The position numbers and the translations under genes were made by a program. Shown in pieces: positions 15,399 through 28,832 of a stretch of DNA of 64,000 nt. The notes under the pieces were generated by a model. That model was not told where the DNA came from. It did no database searches and saw only the letters and a list, made by a program, of their open reading frames with translations. The number at the start of each line of letters is the position of its first letter. Positions within the stretch are counted from its first letter, which is position 1. The DNA is taken from positions 1 to 64,000 of the forward strand of contig NZ_BMVY01000013.1 of the NCBI RefSeq assembly GCF_014650955.1, read 5' to 3'. This stretch comes from Streptomyces tauricus (GTDB taxonomy: Bacteria > Actinomycetota > Actinomycetes > Streptomycetales > Streptomycetaceae).

Positions 15399-16880
15399 AT
15401 GCCTGAACGCCGTACCGTCGCACTCGTCACCCTTGGCTGCGCCCGTAACGAGGTGGACTCGGAGGAGCTCGCAGGCCGCTTGGAGGCGGACGGCTGGCAC
15501 CTCGTGGAGGACGCCGAGAACGCGGACGTCGCGGTCGTCAACACCTGTGGCTTCGTCGAGGCCGCCAAGAAGGACTCCGTCGACGCCCTCCTGGAAGCCA
15601 ACGATCTCAAGGGTCATGGCAGAACCCAGGCGGTCGTCGCCGTCGGCTGCATGGCCGAGCGGTACGGCAAGGAACTGGCCGAGGCCCTGCCCGAGGCCGA
15701 CGGCGTACTCGGCTTCGACGACTACGCCGACATCTCCGACCGGCTCCAGACCATCCTGAACGGCGGGATCCACGCCGCCCACACCCCGCGCGACCGGCGC
15801 AAGCTGCTGCCGATCAGCCCCGCCGAGCGGCAGGACGCCGGAGCGGAGGTCGCCCTTCCGGGACACGGCCCCGTCGATCTCCCCGAAGGACTCGCCCCCG
15901 AATCCGGCCCCCGCGCGCCCCTGCGCCGGCGGCTCGACGGCTCCCCGGTGGCCTCCGTGAAGCTCGCCTCCGGCTGCGACCGGCGCTGCTCCTTCTGCGC
16001 CATCCCGTCCTTCCGCGGCTCCTTCATCTCGCGCCGGCCCAGTGACGTCCTGGGCGAGACGCGCTGGCTCGCCGAGCAGGGCGTGAAGGAGGTCATGCTG
16101 GTCTCCGAGAACAACACGTCGTACGGCAAGGACCTCGGCGACATCCGCCTCCTGGAGACGCTGCTGCCCGAGCTGGCCGAGGTCGAGGGCATCGAGCGGG
16201 TGCGCGTCAGCTACCTGCAGCCCGCCGAGATGCGCCCCGGACTCATCGACGTACTGACCTCCACACCGAACATCGCCCCCTACTTCGACCTGTCCTTCCA
16301 GCACTCCGCCCCCGGGGTGCTGCGCGCGATGCGGCGCTTCGGGAACACCGAGCAGTTCCTCGGACTCCTCGACACGATCCGCTCCAAGGCCCCGCAGGCC
16401 GGCGTGCGGTCGAACTTCATCGTGGGCTTCCCCGGCGAGACCGCGGACGACCTGGCGGAGTTGGAGCGCTTCCTGACCGCCGCGCGCCTGGACGCCATCG
16501 GTGTCTTCGGGTACTCGGACGAGGACGGCACCGAAGCGGCCACCTACGAGAACAAACTGGACGAGGACGTCGTCGCCGAGCGCCTCGCGCGCGTGTCCCG
16601 GCTCGCCGAGGAGCTGGTCTCCCAGCGGGCGGAAGAGCGCGTCGGAGAGACCCTCCAGGTGCTGGTCGAGTCCCTCGGATCGGCGGCGGAGGACGAGCCG
16701 GCGTACGGCCGCGCCGCGCACCAGGCGCCCGAGACCGACGGCCAGGTGGTGTTCACGAGCGGCGAAGGACTGACCGTCGGCCGTATGGTCGAGGCGAAGG
16801 TGGTCGGTACGGAAGGTGTCGACCTGGTGGCCGAGCCGCTCCCGGGCTCGCTCGTGTGTACAGAGGAGGCGGCCAGATGA
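15399..16880 (+). CDS. rimO: ribosomal protein S12 methylthiotransferase RimO
   Basis: This 493-aa radical-SAM enzyme methylthiolates the conserved Asp of ribosomal protein S12. The N-terminal UPF0004 domain carries three cluster cysteines (TLGCARNE, NTCGFVEA, VGCMAER). The radical-SAM domain has GCDRRCSFCAIPSFRG, and a TRAM domain (about 415-490) ends the protein. SFISRRP and the SENNTSYG stretch favour RimO over MiaB, whose gene lies separately at 48004. A roughly 70-residue insert rich in Pro/Gly (about 130-195) precedes the radical-SAM core. ATG 15399 is preceded by TAGTCT (15386-15391) and no Shine-Dalgarno sequence, suggesting a leaderless message. It overlaps pgsA by ATGA. Confidence 0.93.
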   Translation: MPERRTVALVTLGCARNEVDSEELAGRLEADGWHLVEDAENADVAVVNTCGFVEAAKKDSVDALLEANDLKGHGRTQAVVAVGCMAERYGKELAEALPEADGVLGFDDYADISDRLQTILNGGIHAAHTPRDRRKLLPISPAERQDAGAEVALPGHGPVDLPEGLAPESGPRAPLRRRLDGSPVASVKLASGCDRRCSFCAIPSFRGSFISRRPSDVLGETRWLAEQGVKEVMLVSENNTSYGKDLGDIRLLETLLPELAEVEGIERVRVSYLQPAEMRPGLIDVLTSTPNIAPYFDLSFQHSAPGVLRAMRRFGNTEQFLGLLDTIRSKAPQAGVRSNFIVGFPGETADDLAELERFLTAARLDAIGVFGYSDEDGTEAATYENKLDEDVVAERLARVSRLAEELVSQRAEERVGETLQVLVESLGSAAEDEPAYGRAAHQAPETDGQVVFTSGEGLTVGRMVEAKVVGTEGVDLVAEPLPGSLVCTEEAAR

Positions 16881-17740
16881 CCGGAGTCCCGGCACCTGCG
16901 GCGGGCGGCTCCGGTGCGCCCGGTACACGCGGTGCTGCCGGTGCTCCCGGCGCCCCGGGCGCTCGTAGCGCTCGTGGCGCGGGAACCTCCGGTCCGGGAA
17001 CCACCGGTCCGGCAGTCTCCGGTACGAGCACTTCCGGTTCAGGAGTCGCCGGTGCGAGCGCTTCCGGTCCGGGTGTGTCCGGCACGGGCGCGTCGGGCGC
17101 CCAGGGTCCCAAGACGCCACGCGGCGGCAAGCTGATCGACGCGGCCGTCAACCAGGCCAGCGTGTGGAACGTCGCCAATCTGCTCACCATGCTCCGGCTC
17201 GTCCTCGTGCCGGGCTTCGTGGCGCTGATGCTGGCCGACGGCGGATACGACCCCGTATGGCGGGCCTGGGCCTGGGCGGCCTTCGCCGTCGCCATGATCA
17301 CGGACGTCTTCGACGGGCATCTCGCGCGGACGTACAACCTCGTCACCGACTTCGGGAAGATCGCCGACCCGATCGCCGACAAGGCGATCATGGGTGCGGC
17401 GCTGATCTGTCTCTCCTACCTCGGCGATCTGCCGTGGTGGGTGACGGGGGTGATCCTCGGGCGGGAGCTCGGGATCACCCTGCTGCGCTTCTGGGTGATC
17501 CGCTACGGCGTCATCCCGGCCAGCCGCGGCGGCAAGCTGAAGACGCTGACCCAGGGCGTGGCCGTCGGCATGTACGTCCTGGCGCTGACGGGGCCGCTGG
17601 CGACCCTGAGGTTCTGGGTGATGGCCGGGGCGGTCGCCCTGACCCTCGTCACCGGCGCCGACTATGTGAGACAGGCCATTGTGCTGCGGCGCGAGGGAAT
17701 CGCCGAGCGGAAGGCCGCCGCCGAGGAGGCGGAAGCGTGA
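16877..17740 (+). CDS. pgsA: CDP-diacylglycerol-glycerol-3-phosphate 3-phosphatidyltransferase
   Basis: This 287-aa membrane enzyme makes phosphatidylglycerol phosphate. The CDP-alcohol phosphotransferase motif D-G-x2-A-R-x8-G-x3-D-x3-D is intact (DVFDGHLAR...DFGKIADPIADK, about 141-167), and four to six hydrophobic helices follow residue 95. The first 75 residues are a low-complexity Gly/Ser/Ala/Thr/Pro stretch that is not part of the enzyme fold and comes from imperfect DNA repeats at about 16910-17110. The start ATG overlaps the rimO stop (ATGA), with GAGGAGG upstream, so the genes are translationally coupled. Confidence 0.9.
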   Translation: MTGVPAPAAGGSGAPGTRGAAGAPGAPGARSARGAGTSGPGTTGPAVSGTSTSGSGVAGASASGPGVSGTGASGAQGPKTPRGGKLIDAAVNQASVWNVANLLTMLRLVLVPGFVALMLADGGYDPVWRAWAWAAFAVAMITDVFDGHLARTYNLVTDFGKIADPIADKAIMGAALICLSYLGDLPWWVTGVILGRELGITLLRFWVIRYGVIPASRGGKLKTLTQGVAVGMYVLALTGPLATLRFWVMAGAVALTLVTGADYVRQAIVLRREGIAERKAAAEEAEA

Positions 17741-18282
17741 CGTCCACGGCCGCCGAAGTGCTGCGACTACTCACAGTGAGGGGCCAAACCCTTGCTGTCG
17801 CCGAGTCGCTGACCGGCGGTCTGGTGGCCGCGGAACTCGCGGCGGTGCCCGGAGCCTCCAAGGCCTTCCGCGGCTCGGTGACGGCGTACGCCACCGACCT
17901 CAAGCGCGACGTACTGGGTGTCGACGCCACCCTGCTGGATCAGCGCGGAGCGGTGGATCCGCAGGTCGCGGCCCAGATGGCGGCCGGCGCCCGCACGGTG
18001 CTCGGCGCGGACTGGGGAATATCGACCACCGGAGTCGCGGGCCCGGAGCCCCAGGACGGGCAGCCCGTGGGCACGGTTTTCATCGCCGTGGACGGGCCGT
18101 CCGAGTCGACGCATGAACGTGCTCTTGGCGGGAAAGTGTCCGCGTTGCGGTTGAACGGCTCCCGGACGGAAATCCGTATGGAGAGTGTACGGAGCGTGCT
18201 CGCCCTGCTTCTGGAGCGGCTTGTGAGCGAACACCCTGGGAATGATCGGGCACAGGATACGGAACAGAACGGGGGGTTTTGA
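17737..18282 (+). CDS. cinA: CinA C-terminal-domain protein (nicotinamide-nucleotide amidase, PncC type)
   Basis: This protein (181 aa) consists only of the CinA C-terminal domain: VAESLTGGLVAAELAAVPGAS, an RGSVTAY segment, and GISTTGVAGPEPQDGQPVGTVFIAV. The N-terminal molybdopterin-binding part of full CinA is absent. Family members deamidate nicotinamide mononucleotide for NAD recycling, which is inferred here. GTG 17737 overlaps the pgsA stop by GTGA, with GAGGAGG eight bases upstream. The pgsA-cinA-clgR order is shared with mycobacteria and corynebacteria, at least in part. Confidence 0.9.
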   Translation: MTSTAAEVLRLLTVRGQTLAVAESLTGGLVAAELAAVPGASKAFRGSVTAYATDLKRDVLGVDATLLDQRGAVDPQVAAQMAAGARTVLGADWGISTTGVAGPEPQDGQPVGTVFIAVDGPSESTHERALGGKVSALRLNGSRTEIRMESVRSVLALLLERLVSEHPGNDRAQDTEQNGGF

Positions 18283-18391
18283 TGTTTGCAGCCCTGAGTG
18301 AACACGACATCGCTCCCCGCACGGCCGCGGCGCAAGGCGGTACGGTGGGGCGAGAAGGATGCGGCTACGCGGACCGAGGAGGGAGCCACCG

Positions 18392-18766
18392 ATGATTCTG
18401 CTCCGTCGCCTGCTTGGTGACGTGCTGCGTCGGCAGCGCCAGCGCCAGGGCCGTACTCTGCGCGAAGTCTCCTCGTCCGCCCGAGTCTCACTCGGCTATC
18501 TCTCCGAGGTGGAGCGGGGGCAGAAGGAGGCATCCTCCGAGCTGCTCTCCGCGATCTGCGACGCGCTGGACGTACGGATGTCCGAGCTCATGCGGGAAGT
18601 GAGCGACGAACTCGCTCTGGCCGAGCTGGCCCAGTCGGCAGCGGCCACCGAGCCTGTACCCACACCGGTACGCCCGAGGCTCAACTCTGTCTCGGTGAGC
18701 AGTGTGCCGCCGGAACGGGTGACCATCAAGGCGCCTGCGGAGGCGGTCGACGTCGTCGCCGCGTGA
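18392..18766 (+). CDS. clgR: ClgR, transcriptional activator of Clp and Lon protease genes
   Basis: This 124-aa regulator has a Cro/CI-type HTH (about 8-65; LGDVLRRQRQRQGRTLREVS, VSLGYLSEVERGQKEASSELL). Sequence and position next to pgsA-cinA and ftsK match ClgR, which activates clpP1P2, clpC and lon in Streptomyces and is itself degraded by ClpP. The C-terminus ends in Val-Val-Ala-Ala. A terminal Ala-Ala is the reported ClpP degradation signal in S. lividans ClgR, so a feedback degron is visible. ATG 18392 has GAGGAGGG eight bases upstream. A 16-bp GC palindrome at 18872-18887 downstream may act as a terminator. Confidence 0.9.
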   Translation: MILLRRLLGDVLRRQRQRQGRTLREVSSSARVSLGYLSEVERGQKEASSELLSAICDALDVRMSELMREVSDELALAELAQSAAATEPVPTPVRPRLNSVSVSSVPPERVTIKAPAEAVDVVAA

Positions 18767-19047
18767 CGCTCATCGGCTCACGCCGGTGAGCTGAGAAAAG
18801 CGCCGTTCACAGCGCTGAGAAGCAGTACTGAGAAGGACTGCGCTCGGAAGCGGCATTGCGAACTGTGTGAGAGCCCCGGCCGGGGCTTCTCCGGGGAGAC
18901 CTGGAGGAGTGCGGTCGGGGCTTTCGCGTTGCCTGGAGGCGCTTTCGTCGCGCTCTGTGGTTTTGTCGCGTTTGCCGGGAATGCCTGGGGCGGCGATGGT
19001 GGAGGGCGGGGGCAAGGCCCGGGGGTGCTGCTGACCGGAGGATGTCG

Positions 19048-19518
19048 ATGTACGTCGTGAAGAGCCCGTTGTCCGATGCCGACCTGAAAACCGTGTCCGA
19101 GGCGCTGCAGGGCGCCCTGGTCGACCTGGTGGATCTGTCGCTCGTGGCGAAGCAGATCCACTGGAACGTGGTCGGGCCGCGCTTCCGGTCCGTCCACCTC
19201 CAGCTCGACGAGGTCGTCGACACCGCCCGGCTGCACTCCGACACCGTGGCGGAACGTGCCTCCACGCTCGGTGTCTCGCCGGACGGACGCGCCGCGACCG
19301 TCGCGAACAGCAGCGGGATCGGGCCCGTCAAGGACGGCTGGGTGAAGGACACCGACGCGGTGGGAGCCCTCGTGGACGCCCTCGCAGCCGTGATCGGGCG
19401 GATGCGGCAGCGGGTGGACGCGACGGGGGAGGCGGACCCGGTGAGCCAGGACATCTTCATCCAGATCACCGCGGATCTTGAGAAGCATCACTGGATGTTC
19501 CAGGCGGAGAACGGGTAG
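19048..19518 (+). CDS. dpsB: Dps-family ferritin-like protein (DpsB type)
   Basis: This protein (156 aa) is a Dps/miniferritin. It contains the intersubunit ferroxidase motif QIHWNVVGPRFRSVHLQLDE, with the two His plus Asp/Glu ligands, followed by HSDTVAER. Such dodecamers store iron and protect DNA during stress and sporulation. Lack of a long basic N-terminal tail suggests limited DNA binding. GGAGG at 19037-19041 directly abuts ATG 19042 but is six bases from ATG 19048, so I use the latter. Identity with S. coelicolor DpsB rests on recalled synteny after clgR. The 281-base region upstream has no gene. Confidence 0.88.
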   Translation: MYVVKSPLSDADLKTVSEALQGALVDLVDLSLVAKQIHWNVVGPRFRSVHLQLDEVVDTARLHSDTVAERASTLGVSPDGRAATVANSSGIGPVKDGWVKDTDAVGALVDALAAVIGRMRQRVDATGEADPVSQDIFIQITADLEKHHWMFQAENG

Positions 19519-19653
19519 CGGCGGGGTCGCTTGTGCTCGGGGCGCGCCGCGGTGCGGCGGGAGCCGTTGGTGCGCCCGGTGCGCTCCTGTTGTGCTGGTG
19601 CGCCCTGTCGAGAGGGAAACGCGGCGGTCTAGCGTCGGGCTGGAGGCGGTGCC

Positions 19654-19941
19654 ATGACTGAGCGGACGGGACGGATCGGGCGAATAGGCAGGTGGGGGCT
19701 GGCTCTGGGTGCCGGAGCGCTGTGGTGGTGGGCGGTGATACGGCTGGCCTTCGCCGCCGATGCCGGTGTGCTGGAGGGAGCGGTCGCGGCCGGCGGGTGG
19801 GGGCTGAGCCTGCTTCCGGTGCACTGCGTGCCCAAGAAGCGTGCCGTGGGGGCGGCCGGGTCGGACCGGTGGATGCGGCGGGTTTCGCAGGCTTGGCGAA
19901 GGCGGCGTGGGCCGCTGGTGGGGTCGGGTGAGTCTTTCTGA
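19654..19941 (+). CDS. small hypothetical membrane protein
   Basis: This 95-aa protein has two hydrophobic stretches (about 13-33, WGLALGAGALWWWAVIRLAF, and about 38-57) and a strongly basic tail (RWMRRVSQAWRRRRG). GGAGG lies seven bases before the ATG. I do not recognise a family. Codon use fits the genome, but the frame is short, so the call rests mainly on the ribosome site and hydrophobicity. Bases 19942-20090 after it hold short GCTTGCTTGTG-type repeats and no gene. Confidence 0.55.
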   Translation: MTERTGRIGRIGRWGLALGAGALWWWAVIRLAFAADAGVLEGAVAAGGWGLSLLPVHCVPKKRAVGAAGSDRWMRRVSQAWRRRRGPLVGSGESF

Positions 19942-20090
19942 GGTGCGCGCGTGTGCTTGCTTGTGCCTGCTTGCGCTTGCTTGTGTCTGAGGTGGCCGCT
20001 GGGCGTGACGTGCTGGGCGGTGCGTGACGTGCTTGGCGGTGCCTGAGGGCTTAGGGGGCTTGTGGGGGCGGTATCAGTTGTTGTTCTGGT

Positions 20091-20855
20091 CTACCAGGGC
20101 ATCGTCACGCCCCCGTTCGGGCGGAGGATCTGGCCCGTCGTGAACGCAGAGGCGTCGGAGGCGAGGTGCAGGACCGCGTGGGCGATGTCCTCGGGATCGC
20201 CGACCCGGCCCAATGGCGACATCCGTGACATGAACGCTTCCGTCCGCGCCTGGGCCTCGTCGTCGTGGCGGTCGGTCATCGGCGTACGGATCCAGCCCGG
20301 CGCGACCGCGTTGACCCGGATGCCGTGCGGACCCATCTCGGTCGCCAGCGTCTTCGTCAGCTGCACGACGGCCGCCTTCGCGGCTCCGTAGCAGAGCAGC
20401 CCCGGCCCGCCGGTGTCCACGGCTCCCGACGCCATTGTGATGATGCTGCCGTGTGTCCTGGAGGCCAGCATCGAACGGGCCGCCGCCTGGCAGGCGTACA
20501 GGACGCCCTTGAAGTTGACCCCCAGGACCCGGTCCAGATCCTCGTCGCGGGTCTCCAGGACCGGGCTGCTGTGCATGATCCCTGCGACGGCGGCCATGAC
20601 GTCCAGGCGCGCGCAGGCCGCGACCGCCTCGGCGAGCCGGAGGTGGTCGGTGACATCGAGGGTGTGGGTGCGGGCCGTACCGCCCCTGTCCTTGATGAGG
20701 GCGGCGGTCCCGTCGAGGCCCTGGCTGTCCCGGTCCGCGCAGTGGACGGTCGCGCCCGCCTCCGCGAGCAGTACGGCGCAGGCGCGGCCGATGCCGCTCG
20801 CCGCGCCGGTGACGAAAGCGGTGCGTCCGGTGAGGTCGTACGCCGTGACGGGCAT
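20091..20855 (-). CDS. short-chain dehydrogenase/reductase (classical SDR)
   Basis: This 254-aa NAD(P)-dependent oxidoreductase carries the cofactor motif TGAASGIG, NFKG in the central region, and the catalytic Ser/Tyr/Lys set (MASGAV, CYGAAK), ending with the GxxxRxNGG-like TGQILRPNGG. An Asp after the second strand (HCADRD) favours NAD over NADP. The substrate is unknown. It starts 31 bases after the nei2 stop on the same strand and probably shares its transcript, although no DNA-repair role is implied by sequence. Confidence 0.88.
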   Translation of the reverse strand: MPVTAYDLTGRTAFVTGAASGIGRACAVLLAEAGATVHCADRDSQGLDGTAALIKDRGGTARTHTLDVTDHLRLAEAVAACARLDVMAAVAGIMHSSPVLETRDEDLDRVLGVNFKGVLYACQAAARSMLASRTHGSIITMASGAVDTGGPGLLCYGAAKAAVVQLTKTLATEMGPHGIRVNAVAPGWIRTPMTDRHDDEAQARTEAFMSRMSPLGRVGDPEDIAHAVLHLASDASAFTTGQILRPNGGVTMPW

Positions 20856-20886
20856 GCAGGGACCGTACGAGCGATCTGACGGGTCG

Positions 20887-21735
20887 TCAATTGGTCTTGC
20901 GGGACGCCGATGTCCTACTGGGCAGCTGGGACCTGCCGGGCTGCGGGGACGGGCCGGGCTGGCAGGACGGGCACCAGTACGTGGGGCGCTCGCGGGAGCC
21001 GTCGCCCTGGTTCGCCACGCGGATCCGCGTGCCGCAGCGCAGACAGGGGCGGCCCGCGCGGCCGTAGACGAACAGGGTCTGGTCGTTGCGGCCGGTGGTG
21101 ACGCGGGTGGGGCGCTCGCGGTTGAAGTCCAGGAGCTTCTTGGAGACCGTCGGCAGGTGGGCGGCGTAGTCGGTGGGGAGCTTGCCGACGGCGAGCCAGG
21201 GGGTGACGCGGAGCAGGAAGCAGATCTCGCTCTTGAAGACGTTGCCGATGCCCGCGAGATTGCGCTGGTCGAGGAGGGCTTCGCCGAGGGCGCGGTCGGG
21301 GTCGCTGAGGAGGTTCGCCAAAGCCTTGTCGGGATCCCAGTCGGGGCCCAGGAGGTCGGGGCCGAGATGGCCGACCGCGCGGTCTTCGTCGGCGGTGTGG
21401 AGCAGTTCCAGGACGGGGAGCCGGTAGCCGACGGCCGTGCGGTCCTCGGTGCCGAGAATCGCGCGGATCTGGTGAGCGGGGCCACCGCGCCAGCGCTCGC
21501 CCGGGGCGTAGATCTTCCAGGCGCCGTCCATACGCAGGTGCGAGTGCAGGGTCAGGCCGCCCTCGACGCGGGTGAGCAGATGCTTTCCGCGCGGGATGAC
21601 GTTCAGGACCGTCCGCCCGGTGAGGTCGGTCAGGGCGTACTTGGGGACCCGGAGGTCGGAAACGGTCAGCACGTGACCCGCGAGGGCGTTGTGCAGGCGC
21701 CGGGTGGCCTGCCAGACGGTGTCTCCTTCGGGCAT
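20887..21735 (-). CDS. nei2: Fpg/Nei-family DNA glycosylase (Nei2-like)
   Basis: This 282-aa bifunctional glycosylase/AP lyase excises oxidised bases. The mature N-terminus PEGDTVW provides the catalytic Pro2 and Glu3, and Lys in PRGKHLL (about 51) is the conserved beta-clamp lysine. The H2TH region QRNLAGIGNVFKSE and a C-terminal zinc finger (CLRC...WCPSC) are present. The MPEGDTVW start is the Nei rather than Fpg signature. It follows lhr on the same strand. The adjacent lhr-nei pairing is also known in mycobacteria (Rv3296-Rv3297). A basic, Ser/Arg-rich tail extends past the finger. Confidence 0.92.
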   Translation of the reverse strand: MPEGDTVWQATRRLHNALAGHVLTVSDLRVPKYALTDLTGRTVLNVIPRGKHLLTRVEGGLTLHSHLRMDGAWKIYAPGERWRGGPAHQIRAILGTEDRTAVGYRLPVLELLHTADEDRAVGHLGPDLLGPDWDPDKALANLLSDPDRALGEALLDQRNLAGIGNVFKSEICFLLRVTPWLAVGKLPTDYAAHLPTVSKKLLDFNRERPTRVTTGRNDQTLFVYGRAGRPCLRCGTRIRVANQGDGSRERPTYWCPSCQPGPSPQPGRSQLPSRTSASRKTN

Positions 21736-21874
21736 GGGATCCAGGGTTGCACGGGGTGGGCGGAGCGTCCTGCGGGTGGGTCGGCGCTCCCGGGCCCGGG
21801 AGAGGGGGAGGGAGGGGTTCGTCGGGCCGGGCGTGCGGGGCCTGAGGGGTGTGTCGGCGTGTCGGCGGGGGCCT

Positions 21875-26827
<4,953 letters not shown>

Positions 26828-26968
26828 GTGTCCATCCTGCACCCGGGCACTGACAATGGTGCTGAGCTGCGGGGGTGTGCGGGCTGCGGGCTGCGGGGTG
26901 GGGTGCGCCCGCCTGCCCGGTGGGTGGGGCCGCGTTTCTGTTTGGCTGCCTGCCCGGTGGGTGGGGGC

Positions 26969-27076
26969 GGGGCCGGTCCGGGGGTATCCGTCCTCGGTCT
27001 GGCGCGGAACTGCTTGTTTTTGGGGTGCCCCGGTTGTGCGCCGGCCGCTGCGGGCGGATACCCCCGGACCGGCCCC
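26969..27076. repeat. 22-bp perfect inverted repeat between lhr and the AraC gene
   Basis: The arms at 26969-26990 and 27055-27076 are exact reverse complements (outer bases GGGGCCGGTCCGG...) enclosing 64 bases. The element fills part of the 356-base divergent gap (26828-27183). A 19-bp direct repeat, GCCTGCCCGGTGGGTGGGG, also occurs at 26911-26929 and 26948-26966. The gap contains no gene. The element may be a mobile-element remnant or a terminator-like structure. Confidence 0.8.
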
Positions 27077-27183
27077 TTGGGTTGTCGGGCGGCTGCCGGT
27101 CGGGCTGGGGTGCTGTCGTCGGGTGGCTGCGCTGGGGCAGGGGGGCGGGGATGCGCAGGTGGGTGTGGCGGAGAATGGGGGGT

Positions 27184-28080
27184 ATGGCGGGTGTGGGGCA
27201 GGAGCGGGCTCGGCACTGGCAGTATGCGGAGCTGCCCGGTGTCGATCTGCTGCGTGCCCGGTATGTGCGGAAGACCTTTGTGCGGCATACGCACGAGAAC
27301 TTCGTCATCGCCGCCATAACCGACGGGGTGGAGGTCTTCCATCACGGTGGGGCCGATCAGTACGCCGGGGCCGGAGCCCTCGCGCTGGTCAATCCCGATA
27401 CGTCGCACACGGGGCGTGCCGGTGTTCCCGAGGGCTGGCGGTACGGGGCGGTCTACCCGTCGCCCGAGCTGGTCGCGGAGATCGCCGCCGAGACCACCGT
27501 CCTTCGTGGTGCGCCCGGCTTCATGAGCCCCGTCGTCGATGATCCGTACACGGTGGGGCTGGTGCATCAGGTGTTGCGCGCCGCCGACGAGGGCAACGCG
27601 CTCGCCGCCGACACGTTGTTGCGGGTGGCCGTGACCCGGCTGCTGAGGATCAACGGGGGGACGCTGCCGCAGCGGGTTCCGCGGACGGCGGGCGCCCGGG
27701 TGGCGGCACGCGCGCGTGCGGTTCTCGAAGAGCGGATCGTGCGGCCGCCCACTCTGGAACGGCTCGCCGGAGATCTGGGGACCAGTCCCTTCGCGTTGCT
27801 GCGTGCCTTTCGGGACGCCTACGGTATGCCGCCCCACGCGTGGCTCACCGATGTCCGCGTGCGGCGCGCGCGCCGGCTGCTGGACGCGGGAGTCGTACCT
27901 GCCGAGGTGGCACTCACTGTGGGCTTCACCGACCAGCCGCACCTCAACCGGCATTTCACCCGGATCGTGGGCGTGCCCCCGGGGGCCTATCAGCGCGAGC
28001 GCAAGAACGTACAAGACCTGTGGGAGGGGACCGGCCTACGGTCCCATGCGTGGCAGAAGAAACAGTTCCCGCAGACGTAA
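27184..28080 (+). CDS. AraC-family transcriptional regulator
   Basis: This 298-aa protein has an N-terminal cupin-type ligand domain (about 15-150; KTFVRHTHENFVIAAITDG, NPDTSHTGRAGVPEGW) and a C-terminal double HTH (about 185-285; TLERLAGDLGTSPFALLRAF, VALTVGFTDQPHLNRHFTR, GVPPGAYQ). The latter matches the AraC signature. It is immediately upstream of azlC on the same strand and probably controls the AzlCD exporter in response to an amino acid (inference). ATG 27184 is preceded by GGAG at about 10 bases. The nearby ATG 27175 sits directly on the ribosome site and is less likely. Confidence 0.88.
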   Translation: MAGVGQERARHWQYAELPGVDLLRARYVRKTFVRHTHENFVIAAITDGVEVFHHGGADQYAGAGALALVNPDTSHTGRAGVPEGWRYGAVYPSPELVAEIAAETTVLRGAPGFMSPVVDDPYTVGLVHQVLRAADEGNALAADTLLRVAVTRLLRINGGTLPQRVPRTAGARVAARARAVLEERIVRPPTLERLAGDLGTSPFALLRAFRDAYGMPPHAWLTDVRVRRARRLLDAGVVPAEVALTVGFTDQPHLNRHFTRIVGVPPGAYQRERKNVQDLWEGTGLRSHAWQKKQFPQT

Positions 28081-28088
28081 GAGCGGGC

Positions 28089-28832
28089 ATGAGGGCGGAT
28101 GCGTACGGCGACGACGGTGGGAAATCCGATGCCGCCGTCGTGAGGGACGCGCTCGGTGTCGGAGTGGCCGTCGGGCTTTCCGGGTTCGCCTTCGGGGTGA
28201 CCTCGGCGGGCAGTGGGCTCACGGTGCTGCAGACCTGTGCTCTCAGTCTTCTGGTGTTCACCGGTGCCTCGCAGTTCGCCCTCGTGGGGGCACTGGCCGG
28301 CGGGGGCAATCCGTTCACGGCGGCGGCCGGCGCGTTCTTCCTCGGAGTGCGCAACGCCTTCTACGGACTGCGTCTGTCGCAGTTGCTGGCCCTCCCGCGC
28401 GCGGTGCGGCCGTTCGCCGCCCAATGGGTCATCGACGAGACCACGGCCGTGGCCCTCGCCCAGCCCACGCGGCGCAGCGTGCGGATCGGGTTCACCGTCA
28501 CCGGGCTGTCGCTGTACGTGTTGTGGAACCTGACCACGCTGCTCGGCGCGCTGGGCGCCGAGGCCATCGGCGACACCGATGCGTGGGGCCTCGACGCGGC
28601 TGGGCCAGCGGTCTTCCTGGCGCTGCTCGCGCCGATGGTCAGGACGGCCCTGGAGCGCGTTGTCGCGGCTCTCGCGGTCGTTCTCGGGCTCGGACTGCTG
28701 CCCGTACTGCCTGGCGGTGTTCCTGTCCTGGTGGCCGCGCTGGCCGCCCCGGTCGCCCTCTGGGCCGATGGCCGCCGCAGGGCGCGTACGAAGACCGTCG
28801 GCGGGCGTGACGCGGCGGAGGGGAAGCGTTGA
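28089..28832 (+). CDS. azlC: branched-chain amino acid exporter large subunit AzlC
   Basis: This 247-aa AzlC-family membrane protein has LSGFAFGVTSAGSGLTVLQT, LVFTGASQFALVGALAGGG and FFLGVRNAFYGLRLSQLL, typical of AzlC/BrnF, plus six to eight hydrophobic segments. With AzlD it forms a two-component exporter of branched-chain amino acids or analogues. The start is uncertain: ATG 28089 follows the araC stop by 8 bases but has a weak ribosome site, while GTG 28050 would overlap araC by 31 bases. The stop overlaps the TTG start of azlD. Confidence 0.88.
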   Translation: MRADAYGDDGGKSDAAVVRDALGVGVAVGLSGFAFGVTSAGSGLTVLQTCALSLLVFTGASQFALVGALAGGGNPFTAAAGAFFLGVRNAFYGLRLSQLLALPRAVRPFAAQWVIDETTAVALAQPTRRSVRIGFTVTGLSLYVLWNLTTLLGALGAEAIGDTDAWGLDAAGPAVFLALLAPMVRTALERVVAALAVVLGLGLLPVLPGGVPVLVAALAAPVALWADGRRRARTKTVGGRDAAEGKR

